Shown: positions 34,402-44,464 of the stretch, in pieces | Layout of the letters: every line of letters begins with the position of its first letter | Numbering within the stretch: position 1 is the first letter of the stretch | From: Chromera velia | Taxonomy: Eukaryota > Sar > Chromeraceae | DNA: 47,846 nucleotides | NCBI GenBank assembly: GCA_018398765.1 | Contig: JAHBMJ010000447.1 | Coordinates: 1-47,846, forward strand | Direction of reading: 5' to 3' | The notes under the pieces: generated by a model | Told to the model about the DNA's origin: nothing | Seen by the model: the letters and a program-made list of their open reading frames with translations, nothing else | Database searches by the model: none | Position numbers and translations under genes: made by a program

Positions 34402-35132
34402 GTACGCTAAATAGGGGAAAATATTTCCCCGTTGAAAGCTTTGTTTAAAACGAAAACTTGAATAGTCAAACTTTAACAAAATGCAATAGTGCACTATTCG
34501 TTGTACAAACATCATTTTTATGTTGTCAATTATACTATAGTTCAGTTAATAAAAAAAAAAGCAGCATTATGAGTTTTGATACTTGTAGTAAAATCTTTAA
34601 TGAAATTATGATTAAAAGATTGACAAAAATTTTTATAATGAATTAAATTGTTTTTTTTTTAATAAAAAGCTAGATACAAAGTTAGTGCTGCATGTGCCCT
34701 GAGTGAACTGTCGTCAGGTTAGAGCTAGGGTTAGAGGGGCTAATTAAAAGATTATAGTACAAATTATGAAGTAATTTTTAATTTTTTGTTTTTCTTTTTG
34801 AAAAAACGAACTTGAAGGAACACAAATTTACGTATGTCGGAGCAAGTGATTGACGCTGCAAATCCTTTTCTAGATCGTTTTTTGAAATTTGAATAAAAAC
34901 ATAAAATATATGTAGTTGTATCTAGAGTTGTATTCTAGGTTGTATTAGTCTATTATATGTATCAAAGGGTAATTAAAAATAATTGAATAGACTAGTGAAT
35001 AGAGTTAGTAATACAGAATTTATTAGTTGAATTATAACTTGAAAAAATATATATATAGTCATCAATTCTGGTAACAAATGCTGAAATGCATCCATAGCGG
35101 GAAGGCCACGTTCAAGGCCTAGCGCGGAACAT
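34402..35132. other. AT-rich island between UPF2 and LINE 1
   Basis: Composition drops to AT-rich directly after the UPF2 stop. No gene seen. Several AATAAA-like strings (near 34546 and 34660) could serve UPF2 polyadenylation. It holds GTTGTATCTAGAGTTGTAT-type motifs shared with the first AT-rich island, and ends in an (AT)n run just before LINE coding sequence. Confidence 0.6.
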
Positions 35133-38100
35133 ATGAATATATATATATATATATCTTTGACCTCCTCCCCAGTGAGCCCTCAGGATAAGAAAGACCGGGT
35201 GAAAGCCTTGGCCACAGCCTGGTATCGGGTTTTGGTTGGGCCAGTGAAGGAAGTAATAGCGAAAACGACAGAGAAGCAACAGCCTCCTACCTTCAAAACG
35301 TTGTTTAGAGAGAAGGAAGGGTGGTGGGATGAGGAATGTAAAGAGCTGCAGGAATACCTGAAGAAAGTAAGGAAAGAAGTTGAGGACTGTGCAAGTGGGG
35401 TGGAGAGAGAGTTAAAGCAGGAAAGGGTGGAAGACATCTTAAAGAAAAGGAGAGAGATCTTCCGGCAGAAAAGGAAGAGATTTGAGAGAGCGGAAACTGA
35501 AAAAGCGAAGACACATTTACTTAATGACCCCCTATTCCTTCGGAAAGAAAGGAGAAAGTTATCGAAAGACGGTCTGAGACCAGGGGCAAGAGACTTCTCA
35601 AACCATTGCGCACGGGTTTTTGAGGAGGGCGAAGAATTGCCAGAGCCTGATCCGGAGCCGGAGCCCCCGAAGCAATTCATTTTCTCGTATAAGCAGGTGA
35701 CTGATCGTCTGAAAGGAATGGATACTAGAAAGAAAGCGGCAGGGCTCGATGGCATCTCTCCTCAACAACTCGACCTTTGCTTTTGTCACTCTCCCATCTC
35801 TCGCTTCCTTTTGTTTGTTTTCTTTAATTTAATGCATGCATATGCGTGTTGGCCTGATAACTGGAATTTGTTGAGAATCGTACCTATCCCGAAAGGTCCC
35901 CCTTCGCCACAGCCGAATGACTGGCGTCTAGTCCATGTCGTTCACCCCCTTGCAAAGCTTTTTGGTCTCCTTATGGATGATAGAATCCGTCAGCAAGCTC
36001 GTTTTGACGATAGACAGATCGGGTTTAGGAAAGGAATGGGCATAAGAGAGGGGATCGGAGCAGTGGTAGGCTTGGTACAAGAATGCAGAAGAGGCAAGAA
36101 GGGGCTCCTGGGCGGATTTGTCGACTTCTCAAAGGCGTTTGACTCTATCCCTTGGTTGAAGCTTCTGGCAAAGCTGCAGGCTGAGGGAATAGAGAAAAGA
36201 GATCTATTGATGATTGCATCAATGTATAGAGGCGTGAAAGCGAGAGTCGATGGGGACTCGGCTCTATTCCCGGAGGGGGCAGGGGTTAAGCAAGGTAATG
36301 CGTTATCCCCGTCGCTTTTTCTATGATTCATTAATGACCTACATGATGAGATTCAGAAAAGAAAACGCGGAGATGGAAAGGAAACGGAGGGGGTTCACCT
36401 TGCTGGGGTCAGTTTGGGAAGTATAGGCTACGCTGATGATCTTGTCTTGTTTGCACACTCAGCAGCCGACCTCCAAGCAAAATTCGATGCCCTGGAGGGG
36501 TATTGCAGAAAGTGGGGGTTGAATGTCAATCTGAAGAAAACTAAGGTCCTGCGCCTTTGTGAATACCGCGAGGACTGTAACGGCATGATTTTGTACCAAG
36601 GGAAGGAAGTAGACTGGTGTAATCAGTACAAATATTTGGGTTGCCTTCTGTTTGAGGGAGGGGATTTGACTCGGTCGATTGAAGCACGCCTACGCAGTGC
36701 AGAGCGTGCAATGGGGGCGGTGATTGGTCTGGCTGCAAGTCTGTCTGGGTTGCCTCTCGGGGGAAAGATGCAGCTGCTGAAGGCGTGCTGGGAGCCGGTG
36801 GCACTCTATAGCCTGGAGTGCTTTCCGATAAGACAGGGAGACTGGGAGGCGATTGACAACTTGCGGCTCCGGTTTGTTCGATGGGCGGCCCGACTTCCGG
36901 TCAGGAGTTTGCGTGTACCCTCTCTTTTGTCTGTTAATTTAATGTCTGCTCGCGCGCTCTTGTGTGCTCGTTTTGCTTCATTCTGGATTGCACTTAGCCG
37001 TTCGCATCTCCGTATTCCTCAGGCTCTTTTGAATTCATGGAAGGGACCAGCGGGGCAGAAGCAAAGACGAGCCGTCAATGGTCTGTTCAGATGGGCAGGC
37101 CTTGACTTTTTGACGTCTCTCCCTGTCCGGAGCTCAGAAAGACGGGCCCCGAAGGGGAATTTGTTTGTTTCTGCCAAAATTAAGGATGCCTGGGGAATGG
37201 AATGCATGAAAAGGGGAGACAGGGAAGAAAGGGGCAACTTCCCCCTGTCTGCCTCTTTATCAGGACTACAGAGAGCTCTTCCGTCTTCTTTACGTTCTTC
37301 TCTATTTCTTTTGTCTTCAAAGAATGGCCCCAAGGTACGGATGTCCTGTCTGCCGAGAAGTGCCTTATGTGAGAAGATTGAGCCACTCCTAAGGGCATTG
37401 ACACTAAATCGGAAGGGTCTGACGGGGGGGGCCAACTCTCCGGGAGAGGTGTTTTGTCTGGCAGAGGGTTGTTCAAATGGAAGAAAAATTGATGATCTCT
37501 GGCACCGGCTTTCAGTATGCTCCAATTGGGTAGAAGCAAGAAATAAACTAAACAAAGTGGTAGAGGGAAAGAAAGTGAAGCAAAGGATTCAGAGAGAAGG
37601 AATTGAGGGATCGGATNTTTTGCTTCATTCTGGATTGCACTTAGCCGTTCGCATCTCCGTATTCCTCAGGCTCTTTTGAATTCATGGAAGGGACCAGCGG
37701 GGCAGAAGCAAAGACGAGCCGTCAATGGTCTGTTCAGATGGGCAGGCCTTGACTTTTTGACGTCTCTCCCTGTCCGGAGCTCAGAAAGACGGGCCCCGAA
37801 GGGGAATTTGTTTGTTTCTGCCAAAATTAAGGATGCCTGGGGAATGGAATGCATGAAAAGGGGAGACAGGGAAGAAAGGGGCAACTTCCCCCTGTCTGCC
37901 TCTTTATTAGGACTACAGAGAGCTCTTCCGTCTTCTTTACGTTCTTCTCTATTTCTTTTGTCTTCAAAGAATGGCCCCAAGGTACGGATGTCCTGTCTGC
38001 CGAGAAGTGCCTTATGTGAGAAGATTGAGCCACTCCTAAGGACATTGACACTAAATCGGAAGGGTCTAACGGGGGGGGCCAACTCTCCGGGAGAGGTGTT

Positions 38101-38380
38101 TTGTCTGGCAGAGGGTTGTTCAAATGGAAGAAAAATTGATGATCTCTGGCACCGGCTTTCAGTATGCTCCAATTGGGTAGAAGCAAGAAATAAACTAAAC
38201 AAAGTGGTAGAGGGAAAGAAAGTGAAGCAAAGGATTCAGAGAGAAGGAATTGAAGGATCGGATACAGCCGAAACAGAAGCGAGGAAGATGCTGCTTTTGG
38301 CTTTACAAGTCGATCCGTATGAAGTATGCAGAGCCGTTTGCGATCTTTGTCACTCACTGTGCACGCCTGTCTCTGTGTGA
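35133..38380 (+). pseudogene. 5'-truncated LINE (non-LTR retrotransposon) reverse transcriptase
   Basis: The frame enters in the linker typical between endonuclease and RT of LINEs (EGWWDEECKEL, then a basic coiled coil). RT motifs follow in order: KKAAGLDGISP, FVDFSKAFDSIPW, AGVKQGNALSP, GYADDLVLFAH (catalytic YADD) and QYKYLGCLL. The C-terminal Cys/His motif is CLAEGC...HRLSVC, and the frame ends at TGA 38378-38380. No endonuclease domain is present upstream. One in-frame TGA at 36324-36326 breaks the RT between SLFL and FINDL. Bases 36971-37616 are repeated at 37618-38263 across a single N; merging the copies restores one frame of roughly 860 codons. Residues before about 35172 translate the (TA)n tract and are not part of the element. 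Confidence 0.9.
36971..38263 (+). repeat. 646-bp near-identical tandem repeat joined by one N
   Basis: 36971-37616 and 37618-38263 differ at only four positions (37261, 37395, 37413 and 37607 in copy 1), all C/T or G/A. The single N at 37617 is exactly at the junction, which looks like two overlapping contigs joined end to end rather than a biological duplication. Confidence 0.95.
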
Positions 38381-38593
38381 ACACGACCTTTTCTTCTTAT
38401 GTTCAAGTCTTATATTGCCACCTACAACGTGCATGCTGCTCGTGAGCTCACCAAGCGAGCACTTCAGGGGATCTCGCGCTTAGCCTTATCTCTAGAGTTG
38501 AGTGATTGACGATCTCTTGCATGAACATGGGCTACTGAGAGCACGGCTCCACTCTAGCAAAGCCAACTTCATTCATTCATTCATATATTGAGT

Positions 38594-38646
38594 GATTGAT
38601 TGATTGATGCCAAACCCTAGGTGGAGTATATGTATATGTGTGTGTG

Positions 38647-38695
<49 letters not shown>

Positions 38696-38700
38696 CCTAG
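38594..38700 (+). repeat. LINE 1 3' tail: (TGAT)n, conserved 20-mer, (TA)n
   Basis: After the LINE 3' region come TGAT units, then GATGCCAAACCCTAGGTGGA, then a TG/TA tract at 38628-38694. The same tail occurs inverted at 40963-41003. Microsatellite-like tails are common on non-LTR elements. Confidence 0.65.
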
Positions 38701-38751
38701 AAACGTTATAGAGCCATAGTATTCCATCAAATCTCCTCTACTCTAAAGAAA

Positions 38752-40683
38752 ATGAATAGAAAGAAAGCCTCCGGCCTTGAAGGAATCTCCCCCACTCAGC
38801 TTGACTTTTATTTTGCGCACTCGGCGCTCTCTCATTTTTTACTTTTTGTTTTGTTTAATTGTATGCATATCTTTGCTTGCTCGCCTCCCTCCTGGAATGT
38901 GCTGCGTATCTGTCTTGTCCCTAAAAGCCCTGCCTCTCCTTCTCCCAATGAATGGAGACCTATTCACATGTCAACCCTTTTGCAAAACTTTTTGGTTTGC
39001 TGATGGACGGCCGTGTGCGCTCTCAAGTTGAGCTTGACGTCAGGCAGTTAGGTTTCAGACAAGGGGTGGGAACGAGGGAAGGAGTAGGCGCGTTTGTCTC
39101 TGCCATTCTCTCCTCTAAAAAGAAAAAGAAAGCTCTGCTGGCAGGCTTTGTTAATTTTTCCAAAGCCTTCAACACTGTGCCGAGAGGTAAGCTAATTTAG
39201 AAACTGAGAAGAGAAGGTGTGTATGAAGCAGATGTGTACATGATCTGTGAAATGTATAGGGAGGTCTGGGGAAAGGTAGACGGGGACTCTTTGAGTTTTC
39301 AGGAGGGCGCTGGGGTAAAGTAAGGTGATGTTCTCTCTCCCATTCTCTTTCTTATCTATATCAATGATCTTCTCCGTGTGTGTTCAATTAGTAAGAATGA
39401 GGGGGCCGTAGACAGAGAAGCAGAAGGAGCAGGATGGTCAGACAGTGGAATGGGGGAGGGCAGCGATGAGGAGCCCGAGAGAGAGCCCGAACCTGTCCTC
39501 TTTGACAACTGCATCTTAAGCAGTCTGGGGTATGCGGATGATCTCTGTTTCCTTGCTCATTCCGTCTCGGATCTGCAAAAGAAGTTCTCAGCCTTGGAAA
39601 GGTATTACAAGGAATGAGGATTGACTGTAAACTTAAAAAAAACGAAAATCTTGCGTCTGTCTGCCTTGGTTCTGGGGCAGTCTACAGGTACAGTCGTGTA
39701 TGGTGGGAGGGAAGTTGAATGGACATCTGAATACAAATATCTGAGGTATGTTTTCTTTGAAGGGGGGTGCTTGAACAAGACAATTGAGTCCCGTATTGCT
39801 TCTGCTTTGCAGGCTCTCGGAGGGGTAATTGGGTTGATTGTAAGCATGGGCCCGCTCAGCATTGATGCGCAGGTAATAGTCTTTAGAGCCTGCTGGACCT
39901 CTGTAGCGCTCTACTACCTTGAATATCTGCCAGTGCAAGATACAGACCTGCTTGCTTTTGATGCTTTGCAGCTTCGGTTTGCCCGTTGGTGTGGTCATTT
40001 GTTTGCTCGCAGCCTCCGCCTGCCCTCTCTTTGCATCCTTAGTTTTCTTCCTTGCAAAGCTTTTCTCTGCTCCCGCATGGCTGACTGGTGGCACTCTCTT
40101 TTCATCACAACACACACCATTCTTGCAGTCATGTTGCATGCCTGGAAGAATAACTGCTGCCAACAATTCATAATTAAGGTCTATAGACAGGCTGCTTCAT
40201 TGGGCTGATTTGATTTTTGTTCGCTCGCTGAGGGTCGAGCCCGATCTGTCTTCACAACACGGGCAGAATGGTCGTAGGGCATAAGGCACTGGCTCACTTT
40301 TCTTCAAGGGCAAGGTGAGACAGACAGTTACAAAGGAATGCATGAAGGCTTCTGAGGATGATGGGCAATCTTCCTTTCACTTTCCCCTCCTTGCTAGACT
40401 CACCCCTCTGCAGTGCGACTTCCCGTCTTCCCACCGTATGTTTATCTTTTTCCTGTACAGCAAGTCGTCCTCCAGTGTTCCTTCCATCTCTACCTTTCCC
40501 CGTTTTGCCCTGTCAGTTACGGATGGTTCGATCTTTTCTTTTTTGCGCATGCTGACATATAACCCGATGGGCGGGCAAGGTGGACTGCCGGTTGATTGCT
40601 CTGATAGAAAGCTGTGCACCTATAAAGCCTTCTGCCGGTGTATAGATGATTTTATTCATCGGCTCTCTGTCTGCCTCCGATAG
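38752..40683 (+). pseudogene. Second LINE reverse transcriptase copy, multiply broken
   Basis: Divergent relative of LINE 1 from RT motif KKASGLEGISP onward. A frameshift lies near 38940-38960; the frame then runs FVNFSKAFNT, GAGVK*GDVLSP, YINDL, GYADDLCFLAH and VNLKKTKILRL, with in-frame stops at 39198-39200 (TAG), 39321-39323 (TAA, where the motif expects Gln) and 39615-39617 (TGA, where LINE 1 has Trp). A further frameshift near 40190 precedes WADLIFVRSL. C-terminal fragments continue to about 40683. An Asp/Glu-rich insert (about 39400-39500) before YADD is absent or shorter in LINE 1. Clearly non-functional. Confidence 0.88.
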
Positions 40684-40962
40684 ACTGCCGAACAAGGCTT
40701 TTTATAGTAGTTGGCATTAATTCAATCAGACCGCTTCACTCGTTATGACTCACCCTTTGTATCTGCCTCCTTTTCTGATCTGGGGGTTCGCAAGTTCATC
40801 ATATCGCTCTTGCGCTCTCAACCCTCTCTCCTCTTTATAATTTCTCATCATATTGTAGTAAATGATTGATTAGATTAAATTTAAATAACTGTCGTCCACT
40901 TAGCTTGCAGCTGGCACAATTGAACAGACTCATGCATGTATACGCCGCCCGGGAGTTCTAAT

Positions 40963-41003
40963 TCCACCTAGGGTTTGGCATCAATCAATTAATCAATCAA
41001 TCA
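40963..41003 (-). repeat. Inverted copy of LINE tail
   Basis: TCCACCTAGGGTTTGGCATC followed by (AATC)n is the reverse complement of 38594-38625, allowing for repeat length. The pair brackets the second LINE. It may be the 3' end of another, minus-strand element or one arm of a terminal inverted repeat. Confidence 0.75.
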
Positions 41004-41294
41004 GAGCTTACACAGTGATCAATACCACAGTGACACTGTACTGTAGTAGTCTGCTTGTATTTTGTAGATCGAAACTAACCAACAACTAGACTAACAAGTT
41101 GCTTATATATACCCTATCGCATTTAGGAGTAATTGGCAGAATTGAAATGTCCAATTGGGAATTTGGAATCCCAACTAGAATCCCAATTTCCCAATTCGGA
41201 CCAATTTGGAAATCTTTTTTTCTTAATTGGTCAAAAACTTAGTGTACAAAGCTGTATTTTTGCTACCCCCCTGACACTCAAAAATCCACTCTTG

Positions 41295-41475
41295 AAAGGC
41301 CGCGCCGCAGGCGCGGCCTATGTCTTGAAAAGCTGCACCACAGGCGCGGCCTATATCTTGAAAAGCTGTGCCGCAAGCAGAGCCTATGTCTTAAAAAGCT
41401 ATACCGCAAGGAGAGCCTATGTCTTAAAAAGCTATACGCCGCAAGCAGAGCGTATATCTTGAAAAACTATGCCGC
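41295..41475 (+). repeat. ~36-bp minisatellite, about five units
   Basis: Diverged units of the type GCCGCAGGCGCGGCCTATGT followed by CTTGAAAAGCTG; unit length 35-39 bp. The plus strand reads as a 12-residue repeat (GAAYVLKSCT and variants) through all units without a stop. Units become AT-richer from left to right. Confidence 0.85.
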
Positions 41476-41543
41476 AAGACGAGTTCATCCAACACTGGTG
41501 TGAAGTCAGGCCTCGGAACAAGAAGGGACAGGACCCTCTTTCT

Positions 41544-41820
41544 CTAAGTACCTGCTCTGTCTGCCCCTTCCATCATTAAATGATAAAACCCAAGGCAACG
41601 CAGCTTTCTCTTCACTGTCCCAACCCACCTTTCAACATCTGTGTGTGTGTATGAAAGATTGGTGGGGATAATTGCAACGAAGCGCATGTGCGAAACAAAC
41701 TCTGACACAAGAGGACACAAGACAAGATAGAGAACAGAGGTAGCAAGACCGTACTTTTTGCACAAATTGAAGACGTCTTCGAGAAGATCAAAGGTGTTTT
41801 CATCGGGCCTGATGAGCCCT
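41544..41820 (-). CDS. Unidentified reading-frame fragment
   Basis: Open frame of about 90 codons after a TGA near 41821, ending at 41544. It begins RPDENTFDLLEDVFNLCKKYG, a helical and protein-like composition slightly reminiscent of PPR or transposase C-terminal helices, and ends ERWVGTVKRKLRCLGFYHLM. No ATG at its start. It could be an exon or the remnant of an element gene within the AATTGG-bounded region. No function is claimed. Confidence 0.25.
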
Positions 41821-42263
41821 CAGAAAAACTGTGTGTTACACCACGCCTGCATGCAGAAAGGCATGCCGGGGCCGTGGTTTCGGATCCGGGGCCGCGCGGT
41901 ACTCTGTAAACGTAGCGCGACAGTGGGGCGCATACGCATACAGTAGAATAAATTTTGGCGGCACGAAATAGTACAAAACGGTGCCGCCGCTCAAAAATCC
42001 TAACTTAAAATTAAATGCTGCTGAAAAATCCAATCTTGAAAAATGTTTTCAAGAACAGCTTAGAGTGTCGGGGGGGTAATTTTTGTATACATACATTTTA
42101 GAACTCAAAGATTTCACACCTGAAGACCATTTAGCTTTATATAAACATTTAACCTAAAAAAAAAATATAATTGGAAATTTGGATTTCCAATTGGAAATCA
42201 TATACGTTTTAAATTGGAAAATAGATTGGATTCTAATTGAAAATCACAATTTCCAATTGTTTT

Positions 42264-42365
42264 TTGCTTTCTTGCTTTTCTTTTTTTCTTTCTTTCTTTG
42301 TTTATTTCTTTGTTTCTTTCATTCATTCATTCATTCTTTTTCTCTCTCTTTCTCTTTCTCTCTGT
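42264..42365. repeat. (CTTT)n/(CATT)n/(CTCT)n microsatellite
   Basis: Pyrimidine-rich tetranucleotide tract immediately after the right AATTGG-rich end. Confidence 0.85.
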
Positions 42366-42599
42366 CTTTTTGAAATTGCTCCCCTCTCCAAGCTCTAACT
42401 CCGTATCCCCCCTTCCCACCTTCAGCGCCACGTCACTCTGCCAGAAAACAATCAGAAGAGCTAATAATATCCATCAACTTTGAAAAGAAAAAACCTTTGG
42501 TGACAACAAGCGTGACATTTTCACACCAGAAAAGAGCTTGGGAATGAATGAGACAGAAAATGAAAAAAAGAAATTGAAAATCAAAGCCCGGGCCTCTCT

Positions 42600-44464
42600 C
42601 TAAAAAGTGTTGCTCAAATTCGTAAAATTGTTGGAGCTCAGAGGCATCAGAGTCACCAATTCACCGGACGCACTCATTTCTTTAAACTCGTTCCACTCAA
42701 AAAGAGGAATGAAGAACCAGGCAAGACCATATAGATAGATCGAAACACTCAGCGCAAAAAGGCCACAGTGCGGGTTTACTGTGCGTCGATCGTGCTTTTT
42801 CTGAAGAAACTCGACAACAGGCGGAATTCCCTCTCGGTATGAGCAGAACTGCTACGCCGTCTACAATGGAGTGCGATTCTGCTTGTCTAAATAGTAGCTA
42901 GCCATGCTAGCAAGACAAGAAGGGTCGGTGTGAAGGAGTAGGCAGACGACTTCTAGTTGTCTCTGTCTGTAATTTTCTGGGGGTTCTTTGGGTTTTTGAC
43001 AAGCCCAATGGAGGGAAGTCACTTTGTCGTGATCTTTCCTTCCCATATCTGCTCTCAGATCGATCAGGTACTCAACCAGTTCTAACGATCCGTACTGAGC
43101 TGCTCTATGGAGAGCTGACCGCCTTTTCGAGTCCAACGCCTCAATATCTGCTCCCCACCTAACAAGCACTTCAGCAATCGCTTGGTCCTCAGGACCGTTA
43201 CTGGGTGCGGGTGCTCCATCAAAGCCACAGCCCCCATGACCTATTTGGTGGAGAGGGGTGAGTCTTTCGGTATGGTTATTCCGACTTGTCTCGTTCACGT
43301 TGGTACCGATGGAAAACAAAAGTTTGACGACTTCCCGCTGGAGCCTCCTGACTGCGTAGGTGAGTGCGGACTTTTCTGTCTCGTCTACAGCCTCTCTATC
43401 AACACTCCGATCAAGCAAAAGGCGAGCAAGACCCACAGGGCCCCGGAAAGCCGCTTTATACAGCAACGCAACACTTCTCTCACCGACATGATAAACGTTC
43501 GCCCCCTCTCCCACCAACCATATCGCAGCCTTTACCCACCCAGGACCCGGAACAGCGCTGCAGAGGAACTCAAGGGAACCCCCCTCCCAATTTTCTGCTC
43601 AGAGTCTGCCAGGAGGTGCTGACAGCCTCAGCGCATCATCGCTCTCATGCAGTGGCCGGGAGACTTTGAGGAGGTATCTGAGGATCCTCCACCTTTGCCT
43701 ACTAACTGCCCTCTCGAAAACCCGCGGTCCGATCTTCCCGCCTACACGAACCAACACCTTCACTGCTTCCAAATTACCTGTGGAGACAGCCGTCTCCACT
43801 AAGCTCTCCGTCTGGGAAGAAGCTGTGGCGTTCTCACGATTAGAAGCGATGGTCTCTACAACAACGCCGTCTTCTAAGAGCATTCTCATTACTCTCACAT
43901 TCCCTTACGACACAGCTTTTAATAGAACTCTCCTGCCGAGCGTCCTCCCTCCCCGCATACCCTCAATATCCGCCCCGACATACAGCAGGAGACGGAAATC
44001 TCTCCCTACGCCCATCTGAGTGAAACTGTCCAGAACTTCTTCAACAGCGCTCGGTTCAACGGTCCAAAATTTGGCGATCTCTTGCGCAATGTTCGTGTGC
44101 TTATCAAAAAAAGAGGATAGATCCATTTTGTAGTTCCTGCTGGTAACCTGGACCAGCTTTGTATAAACAAATGACTTGAATTCTTTCAACAGCTCCATCA
44201 GACGTGCAAAAGCAGCACGATCTTGAGGAGACGGCCAACATGATGAAGTCCTTAACCACCGTTGCCGTCTCTTGCTTCCCGCGCCAAGGAAGCCTTGAGC
44301 ACTTCGGCCAGAGTGTGCCTCCTCGACTCGAGGGTCTTTGTAAAGTTATACAAAGTACTTTCCACTTCTTCAAGACCATTCAGAAAAGAAAGGACTTCAA
44401 AAGATTGGTCTACCAGTGAGCTTATGGTCGGCAACTTGAGTCAGACCACACCCCTTTCTTGCAT
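42600..44464 (-). pseudogene. Ankyrin-repeat protein pseudogene with C-terminal membrane segment
   Basis: Single-exon reading from ATG 44464 (MQERGVV) to TAG 42602-42600, about 620 codons. An N-terminal helical region (FLNGLEEVESTLYNFTKTLE) precedes ankyrin units such as GNLEAVKVLVRVGGKI, RSALHRAAQYGSLELVEYLI and VTSLHWACQ; a hydrophobic segment (CGLFALSVSIYLYGLAWFF) lies near the C-terminus. Internal stops in the same reading: TGA 44443-44441, TAA 43907-43905, TGA 43601-43599, TAG 42863-42861 and TAG 42854-42852. A frameshift lies between about 44260 and 44220. Each stop is one C-to-T change from CGA, CAA or CAG, and coding similarity continues across each. Ankyrin repeats mediate protein binding; the intact parent is not in this window. 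Confidence 0.85.

Larger units (their letters stand above)
41130..42262. mobile_element. Possible non-autonomous element bounded by AATTGG-rich ends
   Basis: The left end (41130-41230) is dense in CCAATTGG/CCCAATTT variants, and the right end (42165-42262) is dense in TTGGAAATTTGGATTTCCAATTGG variants that resemble the left end in reverse complement. Between them are a 36-bp minisatellite (41295-41475), a minus-strand reading-frame fragment (41544-41820) and unique sequence. No transposase recognised and no target-site duplication established. Confidence 0.35.

Noticed and set aside
42600-44464. Reassigned stop codons (UAR as Gln, as in ciliates) to explain the in-frame stops
   Set aside because: SF3B1, UPF2 and the RING gene end at TGA, TAG and TAA at the expected C-termini, and their exons have no internal stops; two of the pseudogene stops are TGA, and a frameshift is also present.
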